64,000 nucleotides of DNA from positions 6,758,001 to 6,822,000 of the forward strand of contig JBHGNT010000002.1 of NCBI GenBank assembly GCA_043228905.1, read 5' to 3'. Positions 45,433 through 54,543 of the stretch are shown here, piece after piece. A program made the position numbers and the translations under genes. The DNA is from Azolla caroliniana (Eukaryota; Polypodiophyta). Numbering within the stretch: the first letter of the stretch is position 1; each line of letters begins with the position of its first letter. A model generated the notes under the pieces. It did not search any database. It saw only the letters and a list, made by a program, of their open reading frames with translations, and had not been told where the DNA came from.

Positions 45433-47445
45433 TCATTCCCCGCCCGTCGGTTCTTCCTCGGTTTCGGATCGTTCGTCGTCCCGGTCCAGGTTAACCGGAT
45501 TCGGCTCGTCGTTGTGTTGCTTCTTGAACGCTTTAACCCGTTTCCCAGCTACCGGTATCGCCACTCTCGTGCCGTCGAGTTCCGCTAGATGGTACGTCCT
45601 GTTGTCGTTGGCGCTTTGTACCACGTAAGGCCCGAACCACTTTCTTGCGAACTTCCGCGTCGCTCGGTGCTGGTTGTCGAGGCTGTTGTCGTAGACTAGC
45701 ACCCAGTCGCCTTCCTCGATCTTCTTCGGTCGGAGCCGGTGTGTTCGGTCGAACCGGGCTTTGTTCCTCATCCTTGCTTCCCGAAGCTTTTCCGCAGCCT
45801 GCTCCACGTCCTCCGGTCTTCGCTCGAGCTGTCGTATACGCGCCGCCAGCAGTTCCTCCCGGCTCATCTCGTCTCTCCAATCCACGGTTGCCCACGAGGA
45901 GATCGTACGTTCCATCGGCATGACCGGCTTCTGCCCAAACATGAGCTCTGCCGGCATGAACCCGGTTACCGAACTGTGCGTAGTTCGGTTAGCCCACAAC
46001 GCGTAAGGCAGCAGCCGCGGCCAGTTCCCGACTTGACCTCCGCATGCCCGAACTAACGCCTTGACGATCGGTCCATGTCCGCGCTCCACCTTTCCATTCG
46101 CCTCCGGATTGTACGCAGTGGTAAGCGAGAGCTTGACTCCCAGCCGGTCGAACAGCTCCTCGGCCTCTTCGGCGTCCAACTCCCCGCGATCAGCCACGAT
46201 CTTCCCGACGCACCCGGACCGGCATATCACGTCCTCAATCAGGAACCGACATACGGCCGCGGTCGTTTTGTTCTGAAGGGCTCGGCCTTCTACCTGGTTC
46301 GTCAGATCTTCCCGAGCCAGGACCAGATACCGCATCTGTCCTACTCCCATCGGCATCGTCACGAGGTCTATCATCCATTTGAAGTGGATGGTCGGAGGGT
46401 ACGTAGGGTGAAGCTCGTCCCGATGTCGGACTACGGAGTGCATCTGACAGCTCTCGCAAGTTGTCACGAACCGATGCACGTCCCGATACAACCCCGGCCA
46501 CCAGTACTTCCCCTTTATCTTCTCGAACGTGGCCCACGTTCCACGGTGTCCAGCCCAAGGGCTGTTGTGGTAGGCCATTAGCAGCTCCTCCTGTTCTTCC
46601 TTCATCGCCACCACCCGGAGCGGGACGCCGTTCCTCTTCTTCGGGTGCTTCCATAAGTATCCGTCCCGAAGAAAGAATCGGTATGCTTTCTTCCAGATCC
46701 GGTTGGCCTCGTACTTCGTCCATGACGCATTCGGCGTCATTGTCCTCAAAAATCCACCGATCTGTAGCCACTCGCCGTCGTACTTGCTCTCGTCGAAGCC
46801 GTTAAGTGCCGGAGTGCTCGCCCCATCGGTCGTCACATACGCCGCCTCGAAGAAGTCCACGCCGACTTCTTCGTCCTCCGAAACCATGCCGCCCTTGTCA
46901 TCAAACCTCGCCCTCGAAAGCATGTCGGCCATGGCGTTGTCTTTTCTGGAAATGTGTCGTATTTCCGGGTCCAGGGACTTGATGTACGCTATCCACCTGA
47001 GCATCGCCAGGTCCGGTGTCGCGCATCCGGAAACCATGCCGAGAATTGGCAGGCAATCCGTCTCGATAATCACTTCTGTCCCGATCAGGTAGTCTCTCTT
47101 GGCCTTTACCGCCGAAACGATACCCCAGAGTTCGCGTTTAACCTGGGCGTACCCTCGCTGTCGCTCACTGAGGACCTTCGCGCCGAATCGGATCGGGAAC
47201 CGAATGCCGTCCTCATCTTCTTGGTTGACGACCCATCCGATCCCGGTTGGACTCGTATCCACCGTTATGTATATCGGGGTACCCTTCTCGTAGATAGCCT
47301 TCCGGAGCGCTGGTGCTGCCGCAAGAGCTTCCTTCAGCTTCCGGACCGACTCCGTGTGCTCGTCTCGCCATTCGAATCTTCGTCCTTTCTTCAGCAGCCC
47401 GTATAGCGGCTCCGCAACGTGGGCGTAATGCGGGATCCATATGTG
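45433..47445 (-). CDS. Element J pol, second part: RNase H and integrase
   Basis: About 670 aa from the end of RT to the stop at 45433-45435. RNase H is seen as ITVDTSPTGIGWVVNQE and further IIETDCLPILGM. The integrase zinc finger has YHNSPWAGHRG...CESCQ. The DDE core is WMIDLVTMP, IVADRGELD and AYNPEANGKVERGH. A C-terminal part with KFARKWFGPYVVQ follows, and there is no chromodomain. The frame is the same as that of 52889-54543 because the nested element plus its duplicated site is 5448 bp, a multiple of three. No internal stop is seen. The open frame to the right of 47445 belongs to the LTR of element K. Confidence 0.9.
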   Translation of the reverse strand, partial: HIWIPHYAHVAEPLYGLLKKGRRFEWRDEHTESVRKLKEALAAAPALRKAIYEKGTPIYITVDTSPTGIGWVVNQEDEDGIRFPIRFGAKVLSERQRGYAQVKRELWGIVSAVKAKRDYLIGTEVIIETDCLPILGMVSGCATPDLAMLRWIAYIKSLDPEIRHISRKDNAMADMLSRARFDDKGGMVSEDEEVGVDFFEAAYVTTDGASTPALNGFDESKYDGEWLQIGGFLRTMTPNASWTKYEANRIWKKAYRFFLRDGYLWKHPKKRNGVPLRVVAMKEEQEELLMAYHNSPWAGHRGTWATFEKIKGKYWWPGLYRDVHRFVTTCESCQMHSVVRHRDELHPTYPPTIHFKWMIDLVTMPMGVGQMRYLVLAREDLTNQVEGRALQNKTTAAVCRFLIEDVICRSGCVGKIVADRGELDAEEAEELFDRLGVKLSLTTAYNPEANGKVERGHGPIVKALVRACGGQVGNWPRLLPYALWANRTTHSSVTGFMPAELMFGQKPVMPMERTISSWATVDWRDEMSREELLAARIRQLERRPEDVEQAAEKLREARMRNKARFDRTHRLRPKKIEEGDWVLVYDNSLDNQHRATRKFARKWFGPYVVQSANDNRTYHLAELDGTRVAIPVAGKRVKAFKKQHNDEPNPVNLDRDDERSETEEEPTGGE
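47441..47445. repeat. Target-site duplication ATGTG of element K, left copy
   Basis: ATGTG at 47441-47445 is repeated at 52889-52893. Confidence 0.97.
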
Positions 47446-47709
47446 TGTTGCACACGGTGCTCGGCCACAACCGAGGAATAGGATCAACTTACAGAAAATA
47501 GGAAATACAAAGTACGCGAAGACAACAGAGAGAAGAGTACACAGGATATTTTGCGTGGAAAACCCTGAATGGGAAAAAACCACGGGAGTCCTCAAACTCC
47601 AACTATCACTATGAGCAGAGAGGTACAATGGTGAAGCTTCAAGGCAACAACCTTGAACTCACTGTCTTCGCCACAGGCGGCGGTAATGCACAGAGGCAAC
47701 AACCTCCTC

Positions 47710-47766
<57 letters not shown>

Positions 47767-48117
47767 CTGCTCTCTTCACTCTCTCTAAGTGAAAACAGGA
47801 AAAATGAGCAACAACATAAACTGTTTGCCCTAAGTCATATTTATACACATATGACTTTCGGGCTATTTACAGATATAGCCTCAAGGGCCCTTGGCAAACA
47901 TATTCACAAATATGTCCCCGCATCCGGATCTCTCTCCGGGTACATTCATCATCCGGCTCCGTAGCCGGGTCTTCGTCATCCGGCTCCGTAGCCAGGGTCT
48001 TCATCATCCGGCTCCGTAGCCGGGGTCTTCTCTTCATCTTCCGGTTCCGTAACCGCAACCAGGCTTGCCGTCATTCATCTCCGGACATCCCATCCGGAGG
48101 GACCGAAAATCCCAACA
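47446..48117 (-). repeat. 3' LTR of element K (672 bp)
   Basis: On + it runs from TGTTGCACACGG to AAAATCCCAACA. It has a (TC)n run of 54 bp (47711-47764), the TATA palindrome (47832-47857) and CCGGCTCCGTAGCCGG repeats (47952-48050). Confidence 0.97.
47952..48050 (-). repeat. 27-33 bp palindromic repeat in U3 of element K
   Basis: Three copies of CATCCGGCTCCGTAGCC plus one diverged copy (TTCCGGTTCCGTAACCG), each a CCGGCT..AGCCGG palindrome. The same array is at 52723-52821 in the other LTR. Confidence 0.88.
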
Positions 48118-48129
48118 AACTCCCCCTTC
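48118..48129 (-). other. Polypurine tract of element K
   Basis: The minus strand reads GAAGGGGGAGTT next to the 3' LTR, overlapping the stop codon by two bases. Confidence 0.88.
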
Positions 48130-51100
48130 ACTTCGGCATGGGATGTCTCTCCAATCCGATCCTCTTCCGGCATGCTTCCAGTTTGTCGGGTGTGAGCACC
48201 TTGGTCAGCATATCCGACCCGTTCTCGTCCGTGTGGATCTTCGTCAGCACGAACTCCTTGTCTTCTATCCTTTCCCGGATCCAGTGATATCTTCGCTGGA
48301 TGTGCTTCGTCCGGGAATGGTAGGCAGCGTTCTTCGCAAGGTGGATGGCACTCTGACTGTCGCAGTAGAGTCGGTACTCCTCTTGCCGGATACCAAGCTC
48401 TCTAATGAAGTCCTTCATCCATATTATTTCCTTGCCGGCTTCAACAGCCGCCATGTACTCCGCCTCCATGGTTGACAACGCAACCGTCTTCTGCAGCCTC
48501 GACTGCCACGAAACAGCTCCCCCTGCATACGTCATCACATACCCTGATGTGGACCGGCTGATATCTGCATCAGCCGACATATCCGAGTCGGTGAAGCCGT
48601 CGAGTTCGGGCTTACCGGAGCCGAATCGGAGGCACACGTTTGCCGTGCCCTTCAGGTATCGGAGTATCCACTTGACCGCGTTCCAATGCTCTTTGCCGGG
48701 ATTGCTCATGTACCGGCTCACCACTCCGACTGCATATCCGATGTCCGGTCTCGTACACACCATGGCGTACATCAAGCTCCCGACGGCTGAGGCATACGAC
48801 ACTTTCATCATATCCTCCTTTTCAGCCTTTGTCTTGGGACTTTGCTTGTTGGTCAGCTTGCAGTTTGCCGGGAGGGTCGATCCGACCGGTCTTGCTTCCG
48901 ACATGTTGAACCGGTGAAGCACCTTCGTCACGTACTTCTCCTGTGACAGCCACAACTGCTTCTTCTTCCGGTCCCGGATGATGTGCATCCCTAGTATTTG
49001 CCTCGCCGGACCCAAGTCCTTCATTGAGAAGGTTCGGTGAAGAGCCTTCTTCAGCATCCGTATCTTGACCTGGTCCCGTCCGACGATCAACATGTCGTCC
49101 ACGTACAGGAGGAGTATTAGAAAGTCTCCTCCCTCGAACTTCTTCACAAACACGCAATGATCGGACTGCGTTTTGTGGTACCCTTCGTTGGTCATGAAGG
49201 AGTCGAACTTCCGGTACCATTGCCGGGGAGCCTGCTTCAGTCCGTAAAGGCTCTTCTTCAACTGGCATACCAGGTGCTCCTTCCCTTTCTTCTCGAATCC
49301 TTCCGGTTGCTGCATGTAGATCTCTTCTTCGAGGTCACCGTGAAGGAATGCCGTCTTCACGTCCATCTGTTCTACCTCGAGGTCCATGCTTGCCGCTATG
49401 CTCAGCACCGTCCGGATGGAGGTCATCTTCACTACCGGGGCAAATATCTCGTCGAAGTCGATGCCCTTCTTCTGCTGAAACCCCTTCACCACGATCCTGG
49501 CTTTGTATCTCGGGGGGTTTCCGGCATCTCCCGGTTTCAGCTTGAACACCCACTTGTTTCGAAGTGCCCGCTTTCCTTTCGGCAACTCCACAAGTTCATA
49601 TGTGTGGTTCTCATGCAGGGAATCCATCTCCTCCTGCATGGCACTTAGCCACCTGCGGCTATGGGTGTCAAGCTTTGCTTCTTCAAAACTCTCCGGCTCC
49701 CCCTTGTCGGTTAGCAGCACGTGCTCTGGTTCCGGAAATCTCCGGGGGGCCCTTCTCTCTCTTAGAGGGTATCTCCGTTCCGGAGCTTCGGTAACCGGCT
49801 GCTCCGTTTCCTCTTCATCCGAGTCCATTTCGGGATCGGGGCCGGTTCCGGTATCAGTTTCATCTTCTTCGGCCGGTTCTGTTTCTTCACCGTCTTCGGC
49901 CGGATCCTCGAGTGCTAACCGGTCTCTTGCCGGTCGGGACTGCTCCTTGTAGAGTTGATCCTCACCGGTCGACTTGGAGCTCTTCATCTTCTTCTCCGAC
50001 TCCCAGTCGGCGAGTGTCTTGTCCTCCATGAAGATGATATCTCGACTCCTGAATATCTTCTTGTCGACCGGGTCCCATACTCGGTAGCCGAACTCGTCGT
50101 CGCCGTAACCGAGAAATATGCGTGGCCGGGTCTTTGGATCTAACTTTCCTCTCCGGTCCTTTGCCACATGCACGTATGCGAGACACCCGAACACCTTCAG
50201 GTGCCGGTAGGACACTTCCTTACCGGTCCACACTTTCTGCGGCGTGTCTCCGTCCAAAGGTACTGAGGGTGATCTATTTATCACATATGTCGCCGTCGAC
50301 ATTGCCTCAGCCCAAAACCCCTTGGGTAATTTCGCATGCGCCAGCATACTCCGGACCCTCTCCATTATGGTCCGGTTCATCCTCTCGGCCAGCCCGTTCA
50401 GTTCCGGCGTCTTCGGCACAGTAAACTCGAGCCGGATTCCCTTTGAGCGACAGTACTCCTCGAACTGCCCCCGGTATTCCCCTCCGTTGTCCGCTCGTAT
50501 CGCTTTCAGCTTCTTGCCGGATTCCCTTTCCACTCTCGCGTGAAGTTCTTTGAAGACGGACAATACTCGGTCCTTTGTCTTCAACGGTGCCGTCCACAGC
50601 TTCCGGCTATGGTCATCTATGAATGTTACGAAGTACTGGGCTCCGCCATGTGACTTCGTTTCTACCTGACACACATCAGTGTGTACCAACTCCAATGGTA
50701 CACAACGTCTCATCGGTGGTCTTGAGCGGAAAGAGGTCCGGTTTTGCTTACCGGCCAGACAGTCGGTACACTTCTCCAGGTGCACATGCTTCACTGATAT
50801 CAGGTTGTCTTCGGCAAGCCTCTTCATCCCCTTCTCGCTCATGTGGCACAGTCTCTTGTGCCACAGTTCACCGGCAGTGTCAGCTGCCACGTTCAGCTCC
50901 TCCGGACAGAGCCGGGAATTCATCAGGTACAATGTGTTGACCTTCCGGGCCCGAGCCACTATCAGGCTCCCTTTGCTGAACTTCATGACACCGTTCCGGA
51001 TGCTACCCGTGTAGCCTTCATCGTCTAGCCTCCCGGCCGAAATCAGGTTCAATCGAACCTCCGGAACGTGTCGAACATCCTTCAGCAGCATCTTGCATCC

Positions 51101-52201
51101 GGTTGATGTCATCAGCCACACGTCTCCTATGCCGGCAATCCGGCATGTACCTTCATTTCCCATCCGAACACAGCCGTGCTCACCGGCTGTGTAGGATGAG
51201 AAGTATTTCTTCTCCGGGGTCAGGTGGAACGACGCTCCGGAATCGACCACCCAGGTCATCTCTTCACCGGCAAGGTTCAGCTCCCTCTCTTCGGTAATGA
51301 GCATTATCTCTTCTTCACTTGCCGCGAGTGCCGTCGTTCCTTTCCGGTCCTGCCCTCGCCAATCCGGACCTCTCCGGTCCGTGGCTCCCCGGTATGCACC
51401 GTTTCGCTCCGGTGACTTCTTCGAATCGGTGTCGTCGGCTCCGTTGTCTTTTCGGTAATGCCGACAATTCTTCCGGAAGTGCCCCGGCTTCCCACAGTGG
51501 AAGCATGTGGGCCTTCCTCTTGACTGCGACCGGGTCCCCGACTTCTCCCGTCTTTGTGGACTCCGGTTCCGATGTCTTCCCCGTTCCGATTCGGTAAGCA
51601 GCGCCTTCGAGTCGGAGGCCGGTTCTTTATCTCTCCGACGCGCTTCTTCGTTCAAAATGCTTGTCTTTACCGTTTGTAGAGACAAGTTATCTTCGGTGCA
51701 GGAGGTGCTGAGAGTCACCACCAAGTTCTCCCAGCTTTCCGGTAATGTACACATCAGAATGATGGCTTGCATTGCATCCTCCAACGGGAACTTGATCGCC
51801 GCAAGCTGGTTCACGAATCCCATGAACGTGCTCACGTGTTCCACCATATTCTCGCCGTCCCGGTACTTGAGGTTCACTATCTTCCTCATCAGGGAGGTCC
51901 GGTTCAACGCATTCTTCCTCTCGTAGAGGCCCGACAGCTTCTTCCACATCTCATATGCGTTGGTGTCGTTCGCCACATGTTGCAGAACACTTACATCTAC
52001 ATATTGCCGGATCGTCGCTACGGCTTTCCGGTTCAGGAGCTTCCACTCCGACTCTATTACCCCCTTGGGTATCTCGGCATTGTCGATCGGTTCGTACAGG
52101 TCTCGGACAATGAGAAGGTCTTCCATCTTTATCTTCCAGTCGGCGTAGTTCTGTGAGTTCAACACCATCATGCCCGGAGGCCCACTACCGCCGCCTTCCA
52201 T
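48128..52201 (-). CDS. Gag-pol polyprotein of copia element K (1357 aa, intact)
   Basis: The start is taken at the ATG at 52199-52201 (MEGGGSGPPG), just after the primer site; the open frame upstream is LTR. Domains follow copia order. There is a gag with WKIKMEDLLIVRDL and LMCTLPESWENLV, then a zinc knuckle CFHCGKPGHFRKNC (about 230). Protease has VVDSGASFHL (about 315), and GAG-pre-integrase has LWHKRLCHMSEKG (about 440). Integrase has RADNGGEYRG and LNGLAERMNRTI (about 560-610). RT has ARIVVKGFQQKKGIDF (about 895) and the catalytic LLLYVDDMLIVG (about 1030). RNase H has TDSDMSADADISRSTSGY, CDSQSAIHLAKN and GSDMLTKVL. All catalytic motifs are intact and no stop or frameshift is seen. Confidence 0.97.
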   Translation of the reverse strand: MEGGGSGPPGMMVLNSQNYADWKIKMEDLLIVRDLYEPIDNAEIPKGVIESEWKLLNRKAVATIRQYVDVSVLQHVANDTNAYEMWKKLSGLYERKNALNRTSLMRKIVNLKYRDGENMVEHVSTFMGFVNQLAAIKFPLEDAMQAIILMCTLPESWENLVVTLSTSCTEDNLSLQTVKTSILNEEARRRDKEPASDSKALLTESERGRHRNRSPQRREKSGTRSQSRGRPTCFHCGKPGHFRKNCRHYRKDNGADDTDSKKSPERNGAYRGATDRRGPDWRGQDRKGTTALAASEEEIMLITEERELNLAGEEMTWVVDSGASFHLTPEKKYFSSYTAGEHGCVRMGNEGTCRIAGIGDVWLMTSTGCKMLLKDVRHVPEVRLNLISAGRLDDEGYTGSIRNGVMKFSKGSLIVARARKVNTLYLMNSRLCPEELNVAADTAGELWHKRLCHMSEKGMKRLAEDNLISVKHVHLEKCTDCLAGKQNRTSFRSRPPMRRCVPLELVHTDVCQVETKSHGGAQYFVTFIDDHSRKLWTAPLKTKDRVLSVFKELHARVERESGKKLKAIRADNGGEYRGQFEEYCRSKGIRLEFTVPKTPELNGLAERMNRTIMERVRSMLAHAKLPKGFWAEAMSTATYVINRSPSVPLDGDTPQKVWTGKEVSYRHLKVFGCLAYVHVAKDRRGKLDPKTRPRIFLGYGDDEFGYRVWDPVDKKIFRSRDIIFMEDKTLADWESEKKMKSSKSTGEDQLYKEQSRPARDRLALEDPAEDGEETEPAEEDETDTGTGPDPEMDSDEEETEQPVTEAPERRYPLRERRAPRRFPEPEHVLLTDKGEPESFEEAKLDTHSRRWLSAMQEEMDSLHENHTYELVELPKGKRALRNKWVFKLKPGDAGNPPRYKARIVVKGFQQKKGIDFDEIFAPVVKMTSIRTVLSIAASMDLEVEQMDVKTAFLHGDLEEEIYMQQPEGFEKKGKEHLVCQLKKSLYGLKQAPRQWYRKFDSFMTNEGYHKTQSDHCVFVKKFEGGDFLILLLYVDDMLIVGRDQVKIRMLKKALHRTFSMKDLGPARQILGMHIIRDRKKKQLWLSQEKYVTKVLHRFNMSEARPVGSTLPANCKLTNKQSPKTKAEKEDMMKVSYASAVGSLMYAMVCTRPDIGYAVGVVSRYMSNPGKEHWNAVKWILRYLKGTANVCLRFGSGKPELDGFTDSDMSADADISRSTSGYVMTYAGGAVSWQSRLQKTVALSTMEAEYMAAVEAGKEIIWMKDFIRELGIRQEEYRLYCDSQSAIHLAKNAAYHSRTKHIQRRYHWIRERIEDKEFVLTKIHTDENGSDMLTKVLTPDKLEACRKRIGLERHPMPK

Positions 52202-52211
52202 TTTCTGTGTG

Positions 52212-52229
52212 AACCTCGCTCTGATACCA
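52212..52229 (-). other. Primer-binding site of element K, tRNA-iMet (18 nt)
   Basis: The minus strand reads TGGTATCAGAGCGAGGTT, an 18-base match to the complement of plant initiator tRNA-Met, three bases from the LTR. Confidence 0.95.
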
Positions 52230-52232
52230 CTT

Positions 52233-52496
52233 TGTTGCACACGGTGCTCGGCCACAACCGAGGAATAGGATCAACTTACAGAAAATAGGAAATACAAAGT
52301 ACGCGAAGACAACAGAGAGAAGAGTACACAGGATATTTTGCGTGGAAAACCCTGAATGGGAAAAAACCACGGGAGTCCTCAAACTCCAACTATCACTATG
52401 AGCAGAGAGGTACAATGGTGAAGCTTCAAGGCAACAACCTTGAGCTCACTGTCTTCGCCACAGGCGGCGGTAATGCACAGAGGCAACAACCTCCTC

Positions 52497-52537
<41 letters not shown>

Positions 52538-52888
52538 GTGCTCTCTTCACTCTCTCTAAGTGAAAACAGGAAAAATGAGCAACAACATAAACTGTTTGCC
52601 CTAAGTCATATTTATACACATATGACTTTCGGGCTATTTACAGATATAGCCTCAAGGGCCCTTGGCAAACATATTCACAAATATGTCCCCGCATCCGGAT
52701 CTCTCTCCGGGTACATTCATCATCCGGCTCCGTAGCCGGGTCTTCGTCATCCGGCTCCGTAGCCAGGGTCTTCATCATCCGGCTCCGTAGCCGGGGTCTT
52801 CTCTTCATCTTCCGGTTCCGTAACCGCAACCAGGCTTGCCGTCATTCATCTCCGGACATCCCATCCGGAGGGACCGAAAATCCCAACA
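52233..52888 (-). repeat. 5' LTR of element K (656 bp)
   Basis: Same ends and content as 47446-48117, with a shorter TC run (52498-52535). The ATGTG duplication follows at 52889-52893. Confidence 0.97.
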
Positions 52889-54543
52889 ATGTGGTAGAAC
52901 GCGCATGCCCCTAGGAACCTCTGAACTTCCGTAACCGAGCTACAGTCGGTCTTCATCGCGGAGATGGCTTCTACCTTTGCCAGAGACGGCTTCCGGCCAT
53001 ATGGTCCACATAGGTGTCCGACCACCAGGATTTCCGATTGCCCGAAGGCCGATTTTTCCCCGGAGAAGGTGAGCCTCGCATCCTCTAGCTTTTGCAGCAC
53101 CTTCTCGCAGTCGTCGATGTGTGCTGCCACGAATCGTCGGCATCCGTCCGGCCCGAGTGTCTCGTCCTTCTCTTCCACCGGGCACCCCTTTATTGGGATG
53201 TCGTCTAGAAACGGCATGGTGATGTCCGGGATACAGTCCCTCAGTACCTTGTTCATTGCATTCACCATGTGGGCCACCGAGTTGGTCCCTCCTTGTGGCA
53301 GGGTACACATTCGCACTAGGCCGAGGGGAGTTCGCATCGTCATAATGTCTCTACTCTCCACGGCTAGCTGGAACTGGTCGTACCCCGAGTACAGATCACC
53401 GACCGAGTAAATCGACCTTCCGGCGAAGGCCTCTGCGAACTCGTCTATGGTCGGTCCGATTCCTGCGTTCCGAATGGTCACTCTGTTGACCGACTGCAGG
53501 TCCTGAATGAAGCGCAATGTTCCGTTTTTCTTTGGTACGGTAAACCATCGGTTCGAGTATGGGGCACTCGACGGTTCAAGAATGCCCATATCTACTTTCT
53601 GCCTCAATAGCTCCATCAACTTCGGGATGTGAGCTCTCGGTACCGGAATCGGCTTGAGATTCCATGGCACATGCGGTACCGTGAATATCACCATCGGCTC
53701 CACGATTGTCGGGTCTACGCACACGATCTCTTCCGGCGAGAATGCGAAGGATTTTCCGTGCCTTCCGAGCATTCTCCGAAACCGGTCTTCCTCTGCCGGC
53801 AGCAGGAACCCACCCCCACCGATCTTGAGCTCCCGGAGCGTCCCGTCGGTGAAGGTGTGTCCTATGCAGGCCGGATCTCGTAAACTGGGGTCCGACGCAA
53901 CCCCTCTGATTTGGGACTCGCTGCCCTCCGGTAAGGGTGCCGCGACCGGCCTTACCTTCCGGTCCACAGTCTTGTACTTCGTGCTAACTCGGGCCGTCCG
54001 ATCCGACTCGAGCCCCCGACTGAAGTTCGCGATGACTTCGTACATCTCTTCGGAACATACCGGTATCGTCCGGTCGTCGTTAAGGTCTTCTCCAACAACC
54101 TTCCTCAGCATCCCCAAGGTGTCGTCGAAGGAGACCGCCTCCACGGCCCCGCTGATTTCCTCGTCCGGGCTGAGAATTCCGCACGCTCGAAGTCGCTCCT
54201 CCGCCCTTGCCCTTTCTCGGCCAACGATGCCGACTATCATACATCCTCCGTTGCCGGAGAAGCAGAATTTTCTACCTATCGTACAAGGTTTCCTCGGTTT
54301 CGGTTCTATCATACAACTGTGGGGTCTTTCCCGAGTGTCCGGACTGTCTCGGCCCCACGCCTTGGCAGCCCTCTCTAAAAATCCTCCCGGTTCTCGCCAT
54401 CGAGGGATTCGCGGTTCCGCTCGTGGTTCGGTCTCACGGTCAGGAATTGGACCGAATGGCGCCCGTCCTGGCTTTTGACCCTTGCGTAGGCCGAACCGTT
54501 GTCTAGCACCTTGGTCTCCATTCGCGCCGCCGTGATGTATCGT
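52889..54543 (-). CDS. Element J pol, first part: RT
   Basis: An open frame on the minus strand from just after a TGA at 54544 to the insertion point of element K. It continues at 47445. The first ATG in frame is at 54310-54312; upstream of it the frame overlaps gag-pro by 169 nt. RT is clear from WNLKPIPVPRAHIPKLMELL through PYSNRWFTVPKKNGTLRF, TPLGLVRMCTLPQGGTNSV and the catalytic MPFLDDIPIKG. The region before RT (54312 to about 53700) is unassigned. With the second part, pol is about 1200 codons without a stop. Confidence 0.88.
54375..54383 (-). other. Candidate -1 frameshift site between gag-pro and pol
   Basis: On the minus strand the gag-pro frame ends GAT TTT TAG. Slipping back one base at the T run gives TTT TTA and enters the open pol frame. 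The heptamer is not a perfect X XXY YYZ, so function is unproven. Confidence 0.4.

Larger units (their letters stand above)
47446..52888 (-). mobile_element. Complete young Ty1/copia element K (Tork/Tnt1-like)
   Basis: 5443 bp with LTRs of 672 bp (left) and 656 bp (right). By eye the LTRs differ by two substitutions plus 16 bp in a TC microsatellite. It has a perfect 5-bp target duplication, an 18-nt tRNA-iMet primer site, a polypurine tract and one intact ORF of 1357 aa. It sits inside the pol gene of element J, so it is the youngest layer of this nest and is structurally competent. Confidence 0.97.

Noticed and set aside
46235-46771. 178-aa ORF and many others on either strand within 45-59 kb
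   Set aside because: Shadow frames of GC-rich retrotransposon coding sequence. They have no motifs and overlap verified RT or integrase domains.
52846-52888. The 3' end of the 488-aa RT ORF extending left of 52889
   Set aside because: These codons are in the LTR of element K. The true pol frame continues at 47445.
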